Below, one piece after another: positions 6,898 through 14,788 of a stretch of DNA of 35,920 nt. A program made the position numbers and the translations under genes. Position 1 is the stretch's first letter. Each line of letters begins with the position of its first letter. The notes below the pieces were generated by a model. It searched no databases and was not told the origin of the DNA. It saw only the letters and a list, made by a program, of their open reading frames with translations. The stretch is from an uncultured Nitrospira sp. (GTDB lineage: Bacteria; Nitrospirota; Nitrospiria; Nitrospirales; Nitrospiraceae): positions 1-35,920 of the forward strand of contig CAMLHQ010000031.1 of assembly GCA_946479785.1 (NCBI GenBank). The letters are read 5' to 3'.

Positions 6898-7065
6898 GAT
6901 TGTTGTATTGGGATACAGCCCGATAGCTAGCCTGCGCGTATGAAGCCACTGCGACTGCGGAAGTTTCGCTCCGCATCTTGTGCACACATACTGACCCGTC
7001 AAATATCCTGTCTGTGTCTGTTCGAGCGCAAACAGACACTTATGGTCTTTTCTTTCCGACAACAT
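6889..7065 (-). CDS. small Cys-rich protein with half zinc-ribbon pattern
   Basis: A 58-residue protein if started at ATG 7065, which has the site CAGGAAAGAC before it; the frame could extend eight residues upstream. It contains DHKC (His9, Cys10) and, 19 residues on, the knuckle VCTRCGAKLP (Cys29, Cys32), so one zinc could be held by His/Cys plus CxxC. The aromatic-glycine segment GYLTGQYVC is typical of a strand entering a zinc ribbon. It overlaps the end of the plus-strand paralogue gene by nine bases tail to tail. No specific family is recognised and it could be spurious. Confidence 0.5.
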   Translation of the reverse strand: MLSERKDHKCLFALEQTQTGYLTGQYVCTRCGAKLPQSQWLHTRRLAIGLYPNTTILW

Positions 7066-7187
7066 AGTCTTTCCTGAGTAGACATTCACAATTATACGAT
7101 AGCAGCGCTCTCACTCTTGGCGACTGGATAGATGCTCAGCGGATAATCATTGGGAGAGGGAAAGAAAAGTGGTCGGCTTGGGTTCTT

Positions 7188-7226
7188 CCTAGGGGCCCTT
7201 GGTGGGACCTTCTATATAAATAATAG
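7188..7226 (+). promoter_or_regulatory. candidate promoter of the response regulator with partial CCTAGGGG element
   Basis: CCTAGGGG (7188-7195) directly precedes TTGGTG (7199-7204), a plausible -35, which is 16 bases from TAATAG (7221-7226), a plausible -10 in an AT-rich stretch. The second CCTAG half-site is missing and the spacing to the -10 is six bases shorter than in the copies at 4991 and 6611, so it may be a variant or coincidence. Confidence 0.35.
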
Positions 7227-7289
7227 TTGTTAGCACTGAAAAGTGCATGGTGTACCAATCGATGTAAAGCCACGTACAAAGAGGTGGTT

Positions 7290-7763
7290 ATGTTCACTTC
7301 GGTCGGCGGCAATCGAGAAACTGAAAGCGGGTTTATCTCACCGGAAGAATCCGAACATGCACCCTCCGCGGATGCCTCGCATCAGTTACCCTATCGTGTT
7401 CTCCTCGTGGATGATGATGGACGGACTCGCCAACTGGTCCGAGAAATCTTGGAGAACTATACGGACGTCACGATCGTGGGACATGCCGCTGACGGTAGGG
7501 AAGCGGTGGCCTTGGCCATCAAGCATAAGCCTGACGTCATCCTCATGGATATCGCTCTACCCTATCTCGATGGAATTGAAGCCACTCACTGTATTAAGAG
7601 CGTGTGCCCTCGGACCGTCGTCGTCTGCCTCACTGGGGATTTTTCACCAACGAAGTATAGTGCCATGAGGACCGCGGGAGCCGCGGCGTTTGTCTGTAAA
7701 AGCCAGGTCCTCGCGATTCATGACATGATCATGTATGCGTTAGGAAAATGGACGGAGCTTTAA
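7290..7763 (+). CDS. receiver-only response regulator
   Basis: A 157-residue protein started at ATG 7290 (GAGGTGGTT site); upstream in-frame starts lack a site. After a polar 34-residue N-terminal extension comes one CheY-like receiver domain: acidic triad VDDD (Asp41-43), phospho-acceptor Asp87 in KPDVILMDIALP, switch Thr115 in CLTGD, and Lys137 in FVCKS. The pattern DIALPYLDGIEAT resembles receivers of NarL-type regulators, but no output domain follows. It therefore acts through a partner protein or as a phosphate relay. No histidine kinase is adjacent. Confidence 0.9.
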   Translation: MFTSVGGNRETESGFISPEESEHAPSADASHQLPYRVLLVDDDGRTRQLVREILENYTDVTIVGHAADGREAVALAIKHKPDVILMDIALPYLDGIEATHCIKSVCPRTVVVCLTGDFSPTKYSAMRTAGAAAFVCKSQVLAIHDMIMYALGKWTEL

Positions 7764-7890
7764 GGTTCAGACTGTCGACCTGAATACTTCCCACCCACTC
7801 TATCTTACGCATTTCAATGGATTTACAGATGAGATAAACCGCTCTAGCATCTCGCCCTTGGCTTCTCACTGCTGACAAAGGAGGGTGTCC

Positions 7891-9297
7891 ATGCTGAATC
7901 CTCGCATCTGGTTGCAAGGTGGGCTGTTGCTGGGTGCCGTCACAGTAGTCATGGCTGATAGCGGGTTTCTCCCAAATCTGTTTCCATTTTCTAATCCCAC
8001 CGGAGTCCTGAAAACCTTCAGCATAACGGGAAAGATGGATCTCAGCGGCCCCTTTTTCCAAAGTCTCGGGACGAATGGGCGCAGCTGCGCCACTTGTCAT
8101 CAGGCCAGTGATGGCTGGTCTGTTTCTGCAGCCCATGTGACTGAGCGGTTCGAGAACACCCAAGGCCTGGATCCGATCTTTCGTCCGAATGATGGATCCA
8201 ACTGCGATCACGATATTGACGTCTCTACGGTGGATGGTCGCAGGCAGGCCTACAGTCTGTTGACAAGCCGCGGCCTGATCCGCGTCGCACTTCCCGTACC
8301 GGACGGAGCGGAGTTCGAGGTCGTCAGTGTCAGCAATCCCTACGGATGCAATGAAACGTCGGTCCTGTCGATGTATCGGCGTCCCCTCCCTTCAACGAAC
8401 CTCCGGTTCCTCAGTACCCTGATGTGGGATGGGCGCGAATCTTCAACTCAGACTGGCACCACACCTATTACCTTCGCGACCAACCCCGGCGACCTGTTGT
8501 CCGACCTCAAGCATCAATCGGTAGACGCAACCACCGGCCATGCGCAAGCGACCACGCCGCCATCCTCCGAACAGCAGCAGCAAATCGTGGCGTTTGAAAT
8601 GGCGCTGTCGACGGCGCAGGATCTCGACTTTATCGCCGGGTCACTCGACGCCAACACCGCAAGTGGCGGCCCTGTGGCACTGGTCGCGCAGCCTTTCTAT
8701 ATCGGCATCAATGATCCACTGGGCCTGAATCCTTTCAAAACCCCCTTCAATCCCGTGATCTTCACCTTGTTTAATGCCGCATGGGTCAACGCGTCCTCCG
8801 GTGACACAGCCGTCCGGCGCGGGAGTATCCTCCGCGGCCAGACACTGTTCAACTCACGCACAATCAATATCACCGGCGTCGGCGGACTCAACGATGCAAC
8901 CGGCCTTCCGTTCATCAAGGGGACTTGCGGGACCTGCCACGACTCGCCCAATATCGGCAATCACTCAATCTCGGCCCCCTTGAACATCGGTGTCGGGGAC
9001 CTCACAAGTTCTTTGGACGTCAGTTACTTGCCTACGGTCACCGTTCGCCCCAAAACCGGCAAGAAGAACACGGTCACCACCACGGATCTTGGACGTGCGT
9101 TAATAACCGGAAAATGGGCGGATATCGGCAAGCTGAAAGGACCGATTCTGCGAGGGCTGGCCGCACGGGCTCCTTACTTTCACAATGGTTCGGCGGCAAG
9201 CTTGGAGAAAGTGATCGAATTTTACGACGTTCGCTTCGCGATCGGGCTTACGGACGCGGAAAAGGCTGATCTGGTGGCATTCCTCCGTGCGCTGTAG
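7891..9297 (+). CDS. di-haem cytochrome c peroxidase/MauG-family protein
   Basis: A 468-residue exported cytochrome (ATG 7891, site AAAGGAGGGTGTCC; GTG 7885 is too close to that site). A signal peptide is followed by two c-type haem motifs: CATCH (Cys66, Cys69, His70) and CGTCH (Cys346, Cys349, His350). The segments TLMWDGRESS and the closing APYFHNGSAASLEKVIEFYD are hallmarks of the bacterial cytochrome c peroxidase/MauG superfamily. These periplasmic enzymes reduce peroxide or carry out oxidations on protein or small substrates; which applies here cannot be decided from sequence. The protein is longer than classical peroxidases (about 320-350) through an insert around residues 75-170. It is monocistronic. 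Confidence 0.9.
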   Translation: MLNPRIWLQGGLLLGAVTVVMADSGFLPNLFPFSNPTGVLKTFSITGKMDLSGPFFQSLGTNGRSCATCHQASDGWSVSAAHVTERFENTQGLDPIFRPNDGSNCDHDIDVSTVDGRRQAYSLLTSRGLIRVALPVPDGAEFEVVSVSNPYGCNETSVLSMYRRPLPSTNLRFLSTLMWDGRESSTQTGTTPITFATNPGDLLSDLKHQSVDATTGHAQATTPPSSEQQQQIVAFEMALSTAQDLDFIAGSLDANTASGGPVALVAQPFYIGINDPLGLNPFKTPFNPVIFTLFNAAWVNASSGDTAVRRGSILRGQTLFNSRTINITGVGGLNDATGLPFIKGTCGTCHDSPNIGNHSISAPLNIGVGDLTSSLDVSYLPTVTVRPKTGKKNTVTTTDLGRALITGKWADIGKLKGPILRGLAARAPYFHNGSAASLEKVIEFYDVRFAIGLTDAEKADLVAFLRAL

Positions 9298-9321
9298 CAG
9301 CAGCGTACGGAGGACATTTCT

Positions 9322-9334
9322 CCCGCGTGGCGGG
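9322..9334. terminator. short GC hairpin between convergent genes
   Basis: CCCGC and GCGGG arms around a three-base loop lie between the stops of the convergent cytochrome and secreted-protein genes. There is no following T-run, so terminator function is only suggested by position. Confidence 0.3.
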
Positions 9335-9363
9335 CCGGTTACTCACGGTTGCCAGGTGATCCC

Positions 9364-10029
9364 TCATTTCAGGAGTCGAAGCCGGAGGTCATCGAAGTAG
9401 GTCACGGCGTCGGATTTTGTCCAAAGGCCGATCCTTCCGGCCGAAAATGTTTCGTCGCAAAAGTCGAAGACCTGCTTCTCGTCATAGAACACTTGAATAC
9501 GACAGCCTCGGTTGATGACCTGGAGGCTATGCCATTGCTTCATGACAATCGTCTGGTCAAAGTTGTGTAACAGGTGACGAACTCCATTGACCACCCGATA
9601 TACCCGAATATTCTGCTCCAATGGATTCGCCCTCGTCAGGTAGTAATTTCGATCATCCGTAGCACGCCAGATCACGCCGCCTCCCATATCCGCTTTGCCT
9701 GACACTGGGAGGATGGAAACTCGCACATCCAGATCGGTGGCCGTGGTGCCCTCAATCAGAATGACCTTATACGCGTGTTCGGCACCTTTCCCCATGAGCT
9801 GACCAAGCACGTGCTTGCCGCTCTGGGCCACTTCGGTATAAAGAATATTCCATTCTCCAGCAGGTCGCCCGTCGAACATTTTTCCCACCTGGAACTCATG
9901 GGGAAGACTCTCCGGCAGGTCATCCTCGAATGTCCACACACGAGGAGCACTCTCAAGCGAGAAGCTCACCATCGGGACAGCTGTTGTCATGCCGATCAAC
10001 AGGAGGAGAGCTAGGTAAATTGTCTTCAT
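9364..10029 (-). CDS. secreted concanavalin-like beta-sandwich protein (DUF1080/LamG-like)
   Basis: A 221-residue protein with a signal peptide (MKTIYLALLLLIGMTTAVPM). The mature domain starts RVWTFEDDLPESLPHEF and contains GEWNI, then DLDVRVSILPVSGKADMGGGVIWR, DDRNYYLTRANPLEQNIRVY, WHSLQVINRGCRIQVFYD and the closing GRIGLWTKSDAVTYFDDLRL. This strand order and the final FDDLRL motif are those of DUF1080-like (3-keto-disaccharide hydrolase/LamG) jelly rolls, which bind or cleave glycans. No catalytic residues are identified, so a binding role is as likely. It is convergent with the di-haem cytochrome. Confidence 0.75.
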   Translation of the reverse strand: MKTIYLALLLLIGMTTAVPMVSFSLESAPRVWTFEDDLPESLPHEFQVGKMFDGRPAGEWNILYTEVAQSGKHVLGQLMGKGAEHAYKVILIEGTTATDLDVRVSILPVSGKADMGGGVIWRATDDRNYYLTRANPLEQNIRVYRVVNGVRHLLHNFDQTIVMKQWHSLQVINRGCRIQVFYDEKQVFDFCDETFSAGRIGLWTKSDAVTYFDDLRLRLLK

Positions 10030-10058
10030 CTATCGGGGTTCCAAGCAGTCGAGCAAGC

Positions 10059-10511
10059 TTAGTCCCGCACTCCCTGTTCAAAGAACAGCCCCCGGTTGAT
10101 GTCGCCGATACTGAGCATCCCGACCAGCCTGTCTTTGTTGACTACGGGGATTCGACGGAAGTTCTTGAGACCCATATATGAAGCAGCTTCCAGAATGGGA
10201 TCGGCGGGTCCGACCGTGAGAGGGTTGGGAGTCATAATCTCTTCGACTTTCCTTCCGAGAACCTCGGGATAGCTCGCTTCCATTTCGACGAAATCCCTGC
10301 TGTGCACATTGTCGTGAATGTAGTCGCCATAGTTGGGATAGAGCGGCAGTAGGACGTCCCGCAGCGTCACCATGCCGACGAGGTGGGCGTCTCCTTCGAC
10401 CACGGGGATCGCCCCGCAGTTGCGGTTCATCATTTTCACAACAACAGATCGAACCGTGTCTGTTTTCATGGCTGTCACAATGCCGGTGGACATGACTTCG
10501 TGAACGAGCAT
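10059..10511 (-). CDS. CBS domain-pair protein
   Basis: A 150-residue cytoplasmic protein made of two CBS motifs. The first is VHEVMSTGIVTAMKTDTV, continuing to CGAIPVVEGDAHLVGMVTLRDVL. The second is VEEIMTPNPLTVGPADP, continuing to FRRIPVVNKDRLVGMLSIGDI. Stand-alone CBS pairs (Bateman modules) bind adenine nucleotides such as AMP, ATP or NAD and report energy state; the partner is unknown. An insert between the two motifs (about residues 55-83, rich in Tyr/Asp/His) is longer than usual. The ribosome binding site GAGAGGAGG is strong, and a long hairpin lies just upstream in the leader (10536-10572). Confidence 0.9.
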   Translation of the reverse strand: MLVHEVMSTGIVTAMKTDTVRSVVVKMMNRNCGAIPVVEGDAHLVGMVTLRDVLLPLYPNYGDYIHDNVHSRDFVEMEASYPEVLGRKVEEIMTPNPLTVGPADPILEAASYMGLKNFRRIPVVNKDRLVGMLSIGDINRGLFFEQGVRD

Positions 10512-10535
10512 GGCGGCCTCCTCTCAATGAAGCAG

Positions 10536-10572
10536 CACGGGCGACCCTCACATACGTTGGAGGTCGCCCGTG
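10536..10572 (-). promoter_or_regulatory. 11-bp perfect hairpin in the CBS gene leader
   Basis: CACGGGCGACC (10536-10546) pairs perfectly with GGTCGCCCGTG (10562-10572) across a 15-base loop. It ends about 11 bases from the Shine-Dalgarno of the CBS gene on the minus strand. There is no T-run, so it may be an operator or an mRNA-stabilising or translation-modulating structure rather than a terminator. Confidence 0.45.
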
Positions 10573-10793
10573 GGTGGCGCTTATGACGCCGAGCACTATT
10601 TCGTCTATTTTTGTGAAGACCCGTCCGAGTCGCGGGGGCGACGGCAGCTTGTCAGGGGAGAGTGCACTCAATCCCAGGCGCTTGTGTTCCTCAAACCAGC
10701 CTGGACTCTTCGCGATGGCTCTTCGGTTTTATGTGTTTCCCTTCGTGGGAAGACGACAGCCGTGGAAGATCCGGCTAGCATGACTGACGGGCT

Positions 10794-10815
10794 GCCCGCC
10801 CGTGACTCGGCGGGC
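10794..10815. terminator. 7-bp GC-rich hairpin in intergenic region
   Basis: GCCCGCC (10794-10800) pairs with GGCGGGC (10809-10815) around an eight-base loop, about 185 bases past the stop of the BASS transporter gene. No T-run follows on either strand. It could be a factor-dependent or weak terminator. Confidence 0.25.
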
Positions 10816-10998
10816 CGTGATGGTCCGGCGGATTCAGGTCTTCCATTTAACCTCCTCCATCTTCGGAGTGAACGGAAGGGAATCAACGAACGATTTCACC
10901 TCTACTCTTCTTTGGAGAAAGTGTCAACCGGGTTAGACTCCTGGTGGATTCCTTGACGATCGACTCCCCGCAGCATAACCCGTGCCATACAATCTTTT

Positions 10999-12054
10999 TT
11001 AGCATTCGCCGTTCCGACCCGTTACTTCATGCACAGCGCCGGCTACGAGATGCTGCACCAGATTGTAGAAAATGATCGGGACCATGATGCGTGGAAAGGA
11101 GGAGAGCGCAAGTGACGCAAGGACCAGGCCGGTTCCGTTGTTGTTCATACCCAGTCCGTACATGATCGAGACACGTTCAGCTTGGTCCAGTTTGAAGAGA
11201 CAGCTGAGCCAGTAGGCAGCTCCAAAGGCTGCGATACAGAGCCCGGTCGTAATTCCTAAGGTGACCGCCAGGAAATCCACGTCGCGGTCTGCCACGGCTT
11301 GTGGGAGCGATACCGATGCATTTGAATAGTTTAAGACCAAGAGGACCAGGGCATTGAGAAGCTTGACGTATGGCATGACTGCAGCGAGCGGCTTTTCGGA
11401 GACTACAAAACGAATACAGAGCCCCAACAACGAAGGGAGGACGACCCAAAAGCCAAGAAAGGTACCAGATCCGTACTCGGCGAGGTTGTGTAAAATCGTC
11501 TCATACTCCTCTGACGCCATCTCTCCGAACACATAAAACGCTATGGGCGTGATAATGGGACTCAGGATGGTTGAGGACAGAACCAATCCCAGGCTCAACG
11601 CCAGATTTCCATTGGAGTTCTGCGCCCAGGCGGTGGACGCACCGGCAATCGGCATCGCGGCGACCAACGCGAGGCCGACGAGAATGTGTTGTGCCTCCTC
11701 CGGGTTATGCCACAGCTGTAGAACGAGCGTGACGCAAAAGATATAGACAATGGGAATCAGGAGGTTTGCGGCCAGTCCGGCCACCAACACCCATACCTTC
11801 TGAACGAGAGATTTTAGGTGCGATGTCTTCACGCCCAATCCCGCATTAAACATCAGCGTGGCGAGAAGGACCAGGAGCAGTGAACCATGGATGTTCGTCT
11901 GAAACAGCGAGACATCGCCGAAGGACACGTTCCTGATCCACAAACCGGCCGCCGGAAAGACTGCTGCGATCGCATAGGCGCCGATTAAGAACCAGAGTAA
12001 GTGGTGGTGGACAAACTGAGACAGCGCAGGAAGTGGGGGGATGCGGTTCTCCAT
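10999..12054 (-). CDS. BASS-family (bile acid:sodium symporter-like) transporter
   Basis: A 351-residue polytopic inner-membrane protein with about nine or ten hydrophobic segments. Family features include LMFNAGLGVKTSHLKSL in the first half, the crossover-like motif AMPIAGASTAWAQNSNGNLALS, then VLSSTILSPIITP, and a late GLGMNNNGTGLVLAS. In the BASS superfamily the two half-repeats form a Na+-coupled carrier for organic anions such as bile acids, pyruvate or pantothenate; the substrate here is unknown. The His-rich start (HHHLLWF) is unusual but plausible. It is monocistronic, with the frameshifted small gene upstream. Confidence 0.88.
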   Translation of the reverse strand: MENRIPPLPALSQFVHHHLLWFLIGAYAIAAVFPAAGLWIRNVSFGDVSLFQTNIHGSLLLVLLATLMFNAGLGVKTSHLKSLVQKVWVLVAGLAANLLIPIVYIFCVTLVLQLWHNPEEAQHILVGLALVAAMPIAGASTAWAQNSNGNLALSLGLVLSSTILSPIITPIAFYVFGEMASEEYETILHNLAEYGSGTFLGFWVVLPSLLGLCIRFVVSEKPLAAVMPYVKLLNALVLLVLNYSNASVSLPQAVADRDVDFLAVTLGITTGLCIAAFGAAYWLSCLFKLDQAERVSIMYGLGMNNNGTGLVLASLALSSFPRIMVPIIFYNLVQHLVAGAVHEVTGRNGEC

Positions 12055-12130
12055 GTGTCTATGTGTGAGCGGGTGAGAATATACGCCGATGGGCCAGTTA
12101 AATCGAGATGTGCGCGAAGGAGCCTGAGCC

Positions 12131-12426
12131 CTAACGGATGAGCCAACCGAAGATAAGCCAAGACACGTAGACGATCAAGAGGGTCACAATGGGGAGGATG
12201 AAGAAGAGCGTTTTGCGTGCAACAGCCACCACTTGCGCACTTTTGACTTGGAGGTTCTCAGCACGATCTTGGATACGTTCGTGTCGGTCTGCCTGTCTCT
12301 GAACTATCGCAAACTGCTCACGCGCTGCAGCGCCAAGGCTTCCGCTTGGCGGTCGAGTTGAACCTTTTGATTCTCGCTGATTTCTTTCAGTATTGTGACG
12401 AGGACCCGGGAATCTTCCTCATTCAT
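12131..12426 (-). pseudogene. small coiled-coil/one-TM protein broken by a 2-base frameshift
   Basis: From ATG 12426 (site GAGGAGAGGAAG) the frame reads MNEEDSRVLVTILKEISEN, then QKVQLDRQAEALALQR, and stops early at 12304-12306. The other frame continues seamlessly: REQFAIVQRQADRHERIQD, then RAENLQVKSAQVVAVARK and one C-terminal TM helix ending VYVSWLIFGWLIR at stop 12131-12133. Removing one CG from the CGCG at 12321-12324 restores a single 97-residue protein with a heptad-rich coiled coil and a C-terminal tail anchor. The shift is therefore a two-base gain: a recent mutation, a phase-variable site or a sequence error. Function unknown. Confidence 0.8.
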
Positions 12427-12569
12427 TGGCTTCCTCTCCTCTGACTTCCAGTGTAGCGCCGATCTCAGAACCGTCAACCGTGGGAAAGAAGCTGATCGGC
12501 CCGATCCAAAAATGAAATACTCTTTGCCAGGCGGAGGCATTCTCTTAAGCTGGCCTTTCCGATGAGACA

Positions 12570-12583
12570 CGAGAGGTCTCTCG
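12570..12583. repeat. short inverted repeat CGAGAGGTCTCTCG
   Basis: Six-base arms CGAGAG and CTCTCG around GT lie 41 bases upstream of ATG 12624. It may be an operator half-pair or part of the promoter region for the small gene. Confidence 0.25.
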
Positions 12584-12623
12584 CGACAAACTCATTGTCA
12601 TATTTAACAGGGAGGCAAGAGAT

Positions 12624-12809
12624 ATGCGGTTCGTAAAAGTGCAGGATGAAGAACGTGCGGGTGAAGCAGCCATCAACCTCGACCTGGTTCGCGAAGCTCA
12701 CTATGGAGGAGGCATGCTGCACCTCTATTTTGAACGCGGCTCCTCCTCTCAGGATGACGTGACATTTACCGGCGAGAACGCCATTAAAATCTGGGCGGCC
12801 ATGGGTTAG
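12624..12809 (+). CDS. small protein, function unknown
   Basis: A 61-residue protein with a good ribosome binding site (GGGAGG ten bases before ATG). It appears beta-rich: MRFVKVQDEER, then AAINLDLVREAHYGGGMLHLYFERG, DDVTFTGENAIKIWAAM. The final helix with a GENA-x-x-IW pattern is like those of short proteins predicting a ligand or sequence context, often found as hypothetical proteins. No family is recognised. A hairpin (12817-12850) follows its stop. Confidence 0.7.
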   Translation: MRFVKVQDEERAGEAAINLDLVREAHYGGGMLHLYFERGSSSQDDVTFTGENAIKIWAAMG

Positions 12810-12816
12810 CGCAGTT

Positions 12817-12850
12817 CGCTGCTCGCGCTCCTCCGCTCGCGTGAGCAGCG
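12817..12850 (+). terminator. hairpin after the small gene at 12624
   Basis: CGCTGCTC (12817-12824) pairs with GAGCAGCG (12843-12850), and inner GCG/CGC pairs can extend the stem across a small bulge. It starts eight bases after the stop codon. No T-run follows, so it is a possible rather than classic terminator. Confidence 0.35.
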
Positions 12851-12926
12851 TTGGCTTCGACCCATCGGTAAAACGTAGAATGATCCGACCTCCGTTTTGC
12901 CGCTTGTACGACGAGAACGTTGGATC

Positions 12927-14156
12927 ATGGATAAGCAGCTGAGATCCATACCACCCATCGAGCGTTCGCTGCACCGGATGCCTGCGGGGATCTGGGTGCT
13001 GGGTTTCGTCAGTCTGCTGATGGATGTCTCTTCCGAGATGATCCATAGCCTGCTGCCATTGTTCATGGTCACGATTTTGGGCACCAGCACGATGGCGGTC
13101 GGCGTCGTAGAAGGGCTTGCCGAGTCCCTGGCGTTGGTCGTGAAAGTATTTTCTGGCACGCTGAGTGACTATTGGGGCAAACGAAAGGGGCTGACCGTGC
13201 TCGGATACGCCCTGGGCGCCTTCACGAAGCCGCTCTTTGCGCTCGCGACAGGCGTAGGCTTTGTGTTGATCGCGCGCCTGCTGGACAGAGTCGGCAAAGG
13301 TGTGCGAGGGGCTCCACGAGATGCCTTGATCGCTGACATCGCCCCGCCGGAGATTCGCGGTGCGGCGTTCGGCTTGCGGCAGTCGCTCGATACGGTGGGC
13401 GCCATCCTGGGCCCCCTGCTCGCCGTCGGATTGATGCTCTTATGGGCCGATGACTTCCGGGCGGTCTTCTGGGTGGCCGTCGTGCCAGGGTTGATGTCGG
13501 TCGGCCTCTTGCTGTTTGGCATCCGCGAATCGGCACAGCGCCAAACCTCGACGGGGCGCAATCCGATTCAATGGGACACCCTCGTTCGATTCCAATCCGC
13601 CTACTGGTGGGTGGTGGGTTTCGGAGCCATTTTCACGCTCGCGCGGTTCAGCGAAGCCTTCTTGGTCCTTCGTGCGCAGCAAGGAGGTATCCCCGTCGCA
13701 CTCGTGCCTTTGGTAATGGTGGCCATGAATGTGATCTACGCCGGATCCGCCTATCCGTTCGGCGCACTGGCCGATCGCATGCGCCACACAACGTTGCTGG
13801 CACTCGGTGTGCTGGTGTTGATCGCCGCCGACTTGGTATTGGCCTCGGATGACCGCTGGAGCATCGTGCTCATCGGCGTGGGACTCTGGGGTCTGCACAT
13901 GGGCATGACGCAAGGCTTGCTTGCCGCCATGGTCGCAGATACGGTGCCGGCCGATCTCCGCGGAACTGCCTATGGCTTCTTCAATCTCGCCAGCGGGGTG
14001 GCAATGCTGATGGCCAGTATGCTCGCCGGTTTCCTATGGGATCAGCTCGGCGCGCCATTTACCTTCTATGCGGGGGCTGCCTTTTGCGCCACCGCGCTAC
14101 TCGGCCTGATCCTCTATCGGACGACGTGTGAGCAGACCTCCGGTCAGCACACGTGA
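12927..14156 (+). CDS. MFS transporter
   Basis: A 409-residue inner-membrane protein with about 12 hydrophobic segments. Recognisable MFS features are GVVEGLAESLALVVKVFSGTLSDYWGKRKG (loop 2-3 motif A, here in parts), the cytoplasmic motif GKGVRGAPRDALIAD, and RGAAFGLRQSLDTVGAILGPLLA in TM5. In the second half GALADRMR matches the repeat of motif A, and RGTAYGFFNLASG repeats the TM5-like element. The substrate is unknown. ATG 12927 is preferred; a TTG ten codons upstream is in frame but adds an Arg-rich leader. No strong Shine-Dalgarno is seen. Confidence 0.88.
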   Translation: MDKQLRSIPPIERSLHRMPAGIWVLGFVSLLMDVSSEMIHSLLPLFMVTILGTSTMAVGVVEGLAESLALVVKVFSGTLSDYWGKRKGLTVLGYALGAFTKPLFALATGVGFVLIARLLDRVGKGVRGAPRDALIADIAPPEIRGAAFGLRQSLDTVGAILGPLLAVGLMLLWADDFRAVFWVAVVPGLMSVGLLLFGIRESAQRQTSTGRNPIQWDTLVRFQSAYWWVVGFGAIFTLARFSEAFLVLRAQQGGIPVALVPLVMVAMNVIYAGSAYPFGALADRMRHTTLLALGVLVLIAADLVLASDDRWSIVLIGVGLWGLHMGMTQGLLAAMVADTVPADLRGTAYGFFNLASGVAMLMASMLAGFLWDQLGAPFTFYAGAAFCATALLGLILYRTTCEQTSGQHT

Positions 14157-14265
14157 GAAGCAAGAACAGCGACAGCAGGAAGGTATGATCTAATGTTAGA
14201 GGGTCTTCCTCTTGGAGAAGAACAGATAAAACTTGAGGTGGTAATCATGCTGAAAGGAGCCCGGT

Positions 14266-14709
14266 ATGGACAAGAACCTAGTAGCCAAGGCTTCCATAAA
14301 CGTTAATGCGCCTCGCAACAAGGTCTGGAATGCGCTGGTAAACCCCGAAGCCATCAAGCAATACATGTTCAACACCAATGTCGTCTCGGACTGGAGCGAA
14401 GGGAGTCCGATTGTCTGGAAAGGGCGGTGGCAAGGCAAGTCGTACGAAGACAAAGGTGTGGTTCTTCAGTTCAAACCGGAACACAAGATCCAATACAGTC
14501 ATTTCAGCCCGCTTTCCGGTCTTCCCGACAAACCGGAAAGCTATCACACCATCACAATAGAATTGGCGGCCGACGGACAGCAGACGCGCGTGTCTCTAGC
14601 GCAAGATAACAATGCGAATGAAGACGCACGTGCGCATTCAGAACAGAACTGGGGGATGATGCTCGCAAGCCTGAAGAAGTTCTTGGAACAACAGACTCAG
14701 GCCGCCTGA
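14266..14709 (+). CDS. SRPBCC/AHSA1-type START-like domain protein
   Basis: A 147-residue cytoplasmic protein with the helix-grip fold of the SRPBCC superfamily (Aha1/CalC group). It starts KASINVNAPRNKVWNALVNPEAIKQYMF, has the strand pair SDWSEGSPIVWKGRWQGKSYEDKGVVLQFKPEHKIQYS in the middle (seen in parts), and ends with the long C-terminal helix NWGMMLASLKKFLEQQ. Such proteins bind hydrophobic ligands or act as co-chaperone-like stress proteins. Site AAAGGAGCCCGGT precedes ATG. It is monocistronic, followed by the hairpin at 14732-14762. Confidence 0.88.
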   Translation: MDKNLVAKASINVNAPRNKVWNALVNPEAIKQYMFNTNVVSDWSEGSPIVWKGRWQGKSYEDKGVVLQFKPEHKIQYSHFSPLSGLPDKPESYHTITIELAADGQQTRVSLAQDNNANEDARAHSEQNWGMMLASLKKFLEQQTQAA

Positions 14710-14731
14710 AATTTCGTCGGGAATTAGCTGT

Positions 14732-14762
14732 GAGGGACGCCGGCATGTCCGCCGGCGCCCTC
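14732..14762. terminator. long GC hairpin between convergent genes
   Basis: GAGGG and CGCCGGC (14732-14744, one bulged A between them) pair with GCCGGCG and CCCTC (14751-14762) around the loop ATGTCC. It lies between the convergent SRPBCC and repeat-protein genes and could stop transcription from both sides, though no long T-run follows. Confidence 0.55.
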
Positions 14763-14788
14763 CTCTAATGTGGCAATGAGATCCGCGG

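Larger units (their letters stand above)
10512..10998. other. 487-base intergenic region with two strong hairpins, no gene
   Basis: This stretch lies between two minus-strand genes (BASS transporter upstream, CBS protein downstream). It holds the 11-bp hairpin at 10536-10572 and a 7-bp GC hairpin at 10794-10815. Open frames here lack start signals and family resemblance. It presumably contains the transporter's 3' end processing and the promoter of the CBS gene. Confidence 0.55.

Noticed and set aside
10570..10956. 128-residue plus-strand open frame in the large intergenic region
   Set aside because: Low-complexity translation with no start site or family motif; region better explained by regulatory hairpins.
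12474..13046. 190-residue minus-strand open frame
   Set aside because: Antisense to the small gene at 12624 and MFS start, no homology-like pattern; the true genes have ribosome binding sites or conserved motifs.
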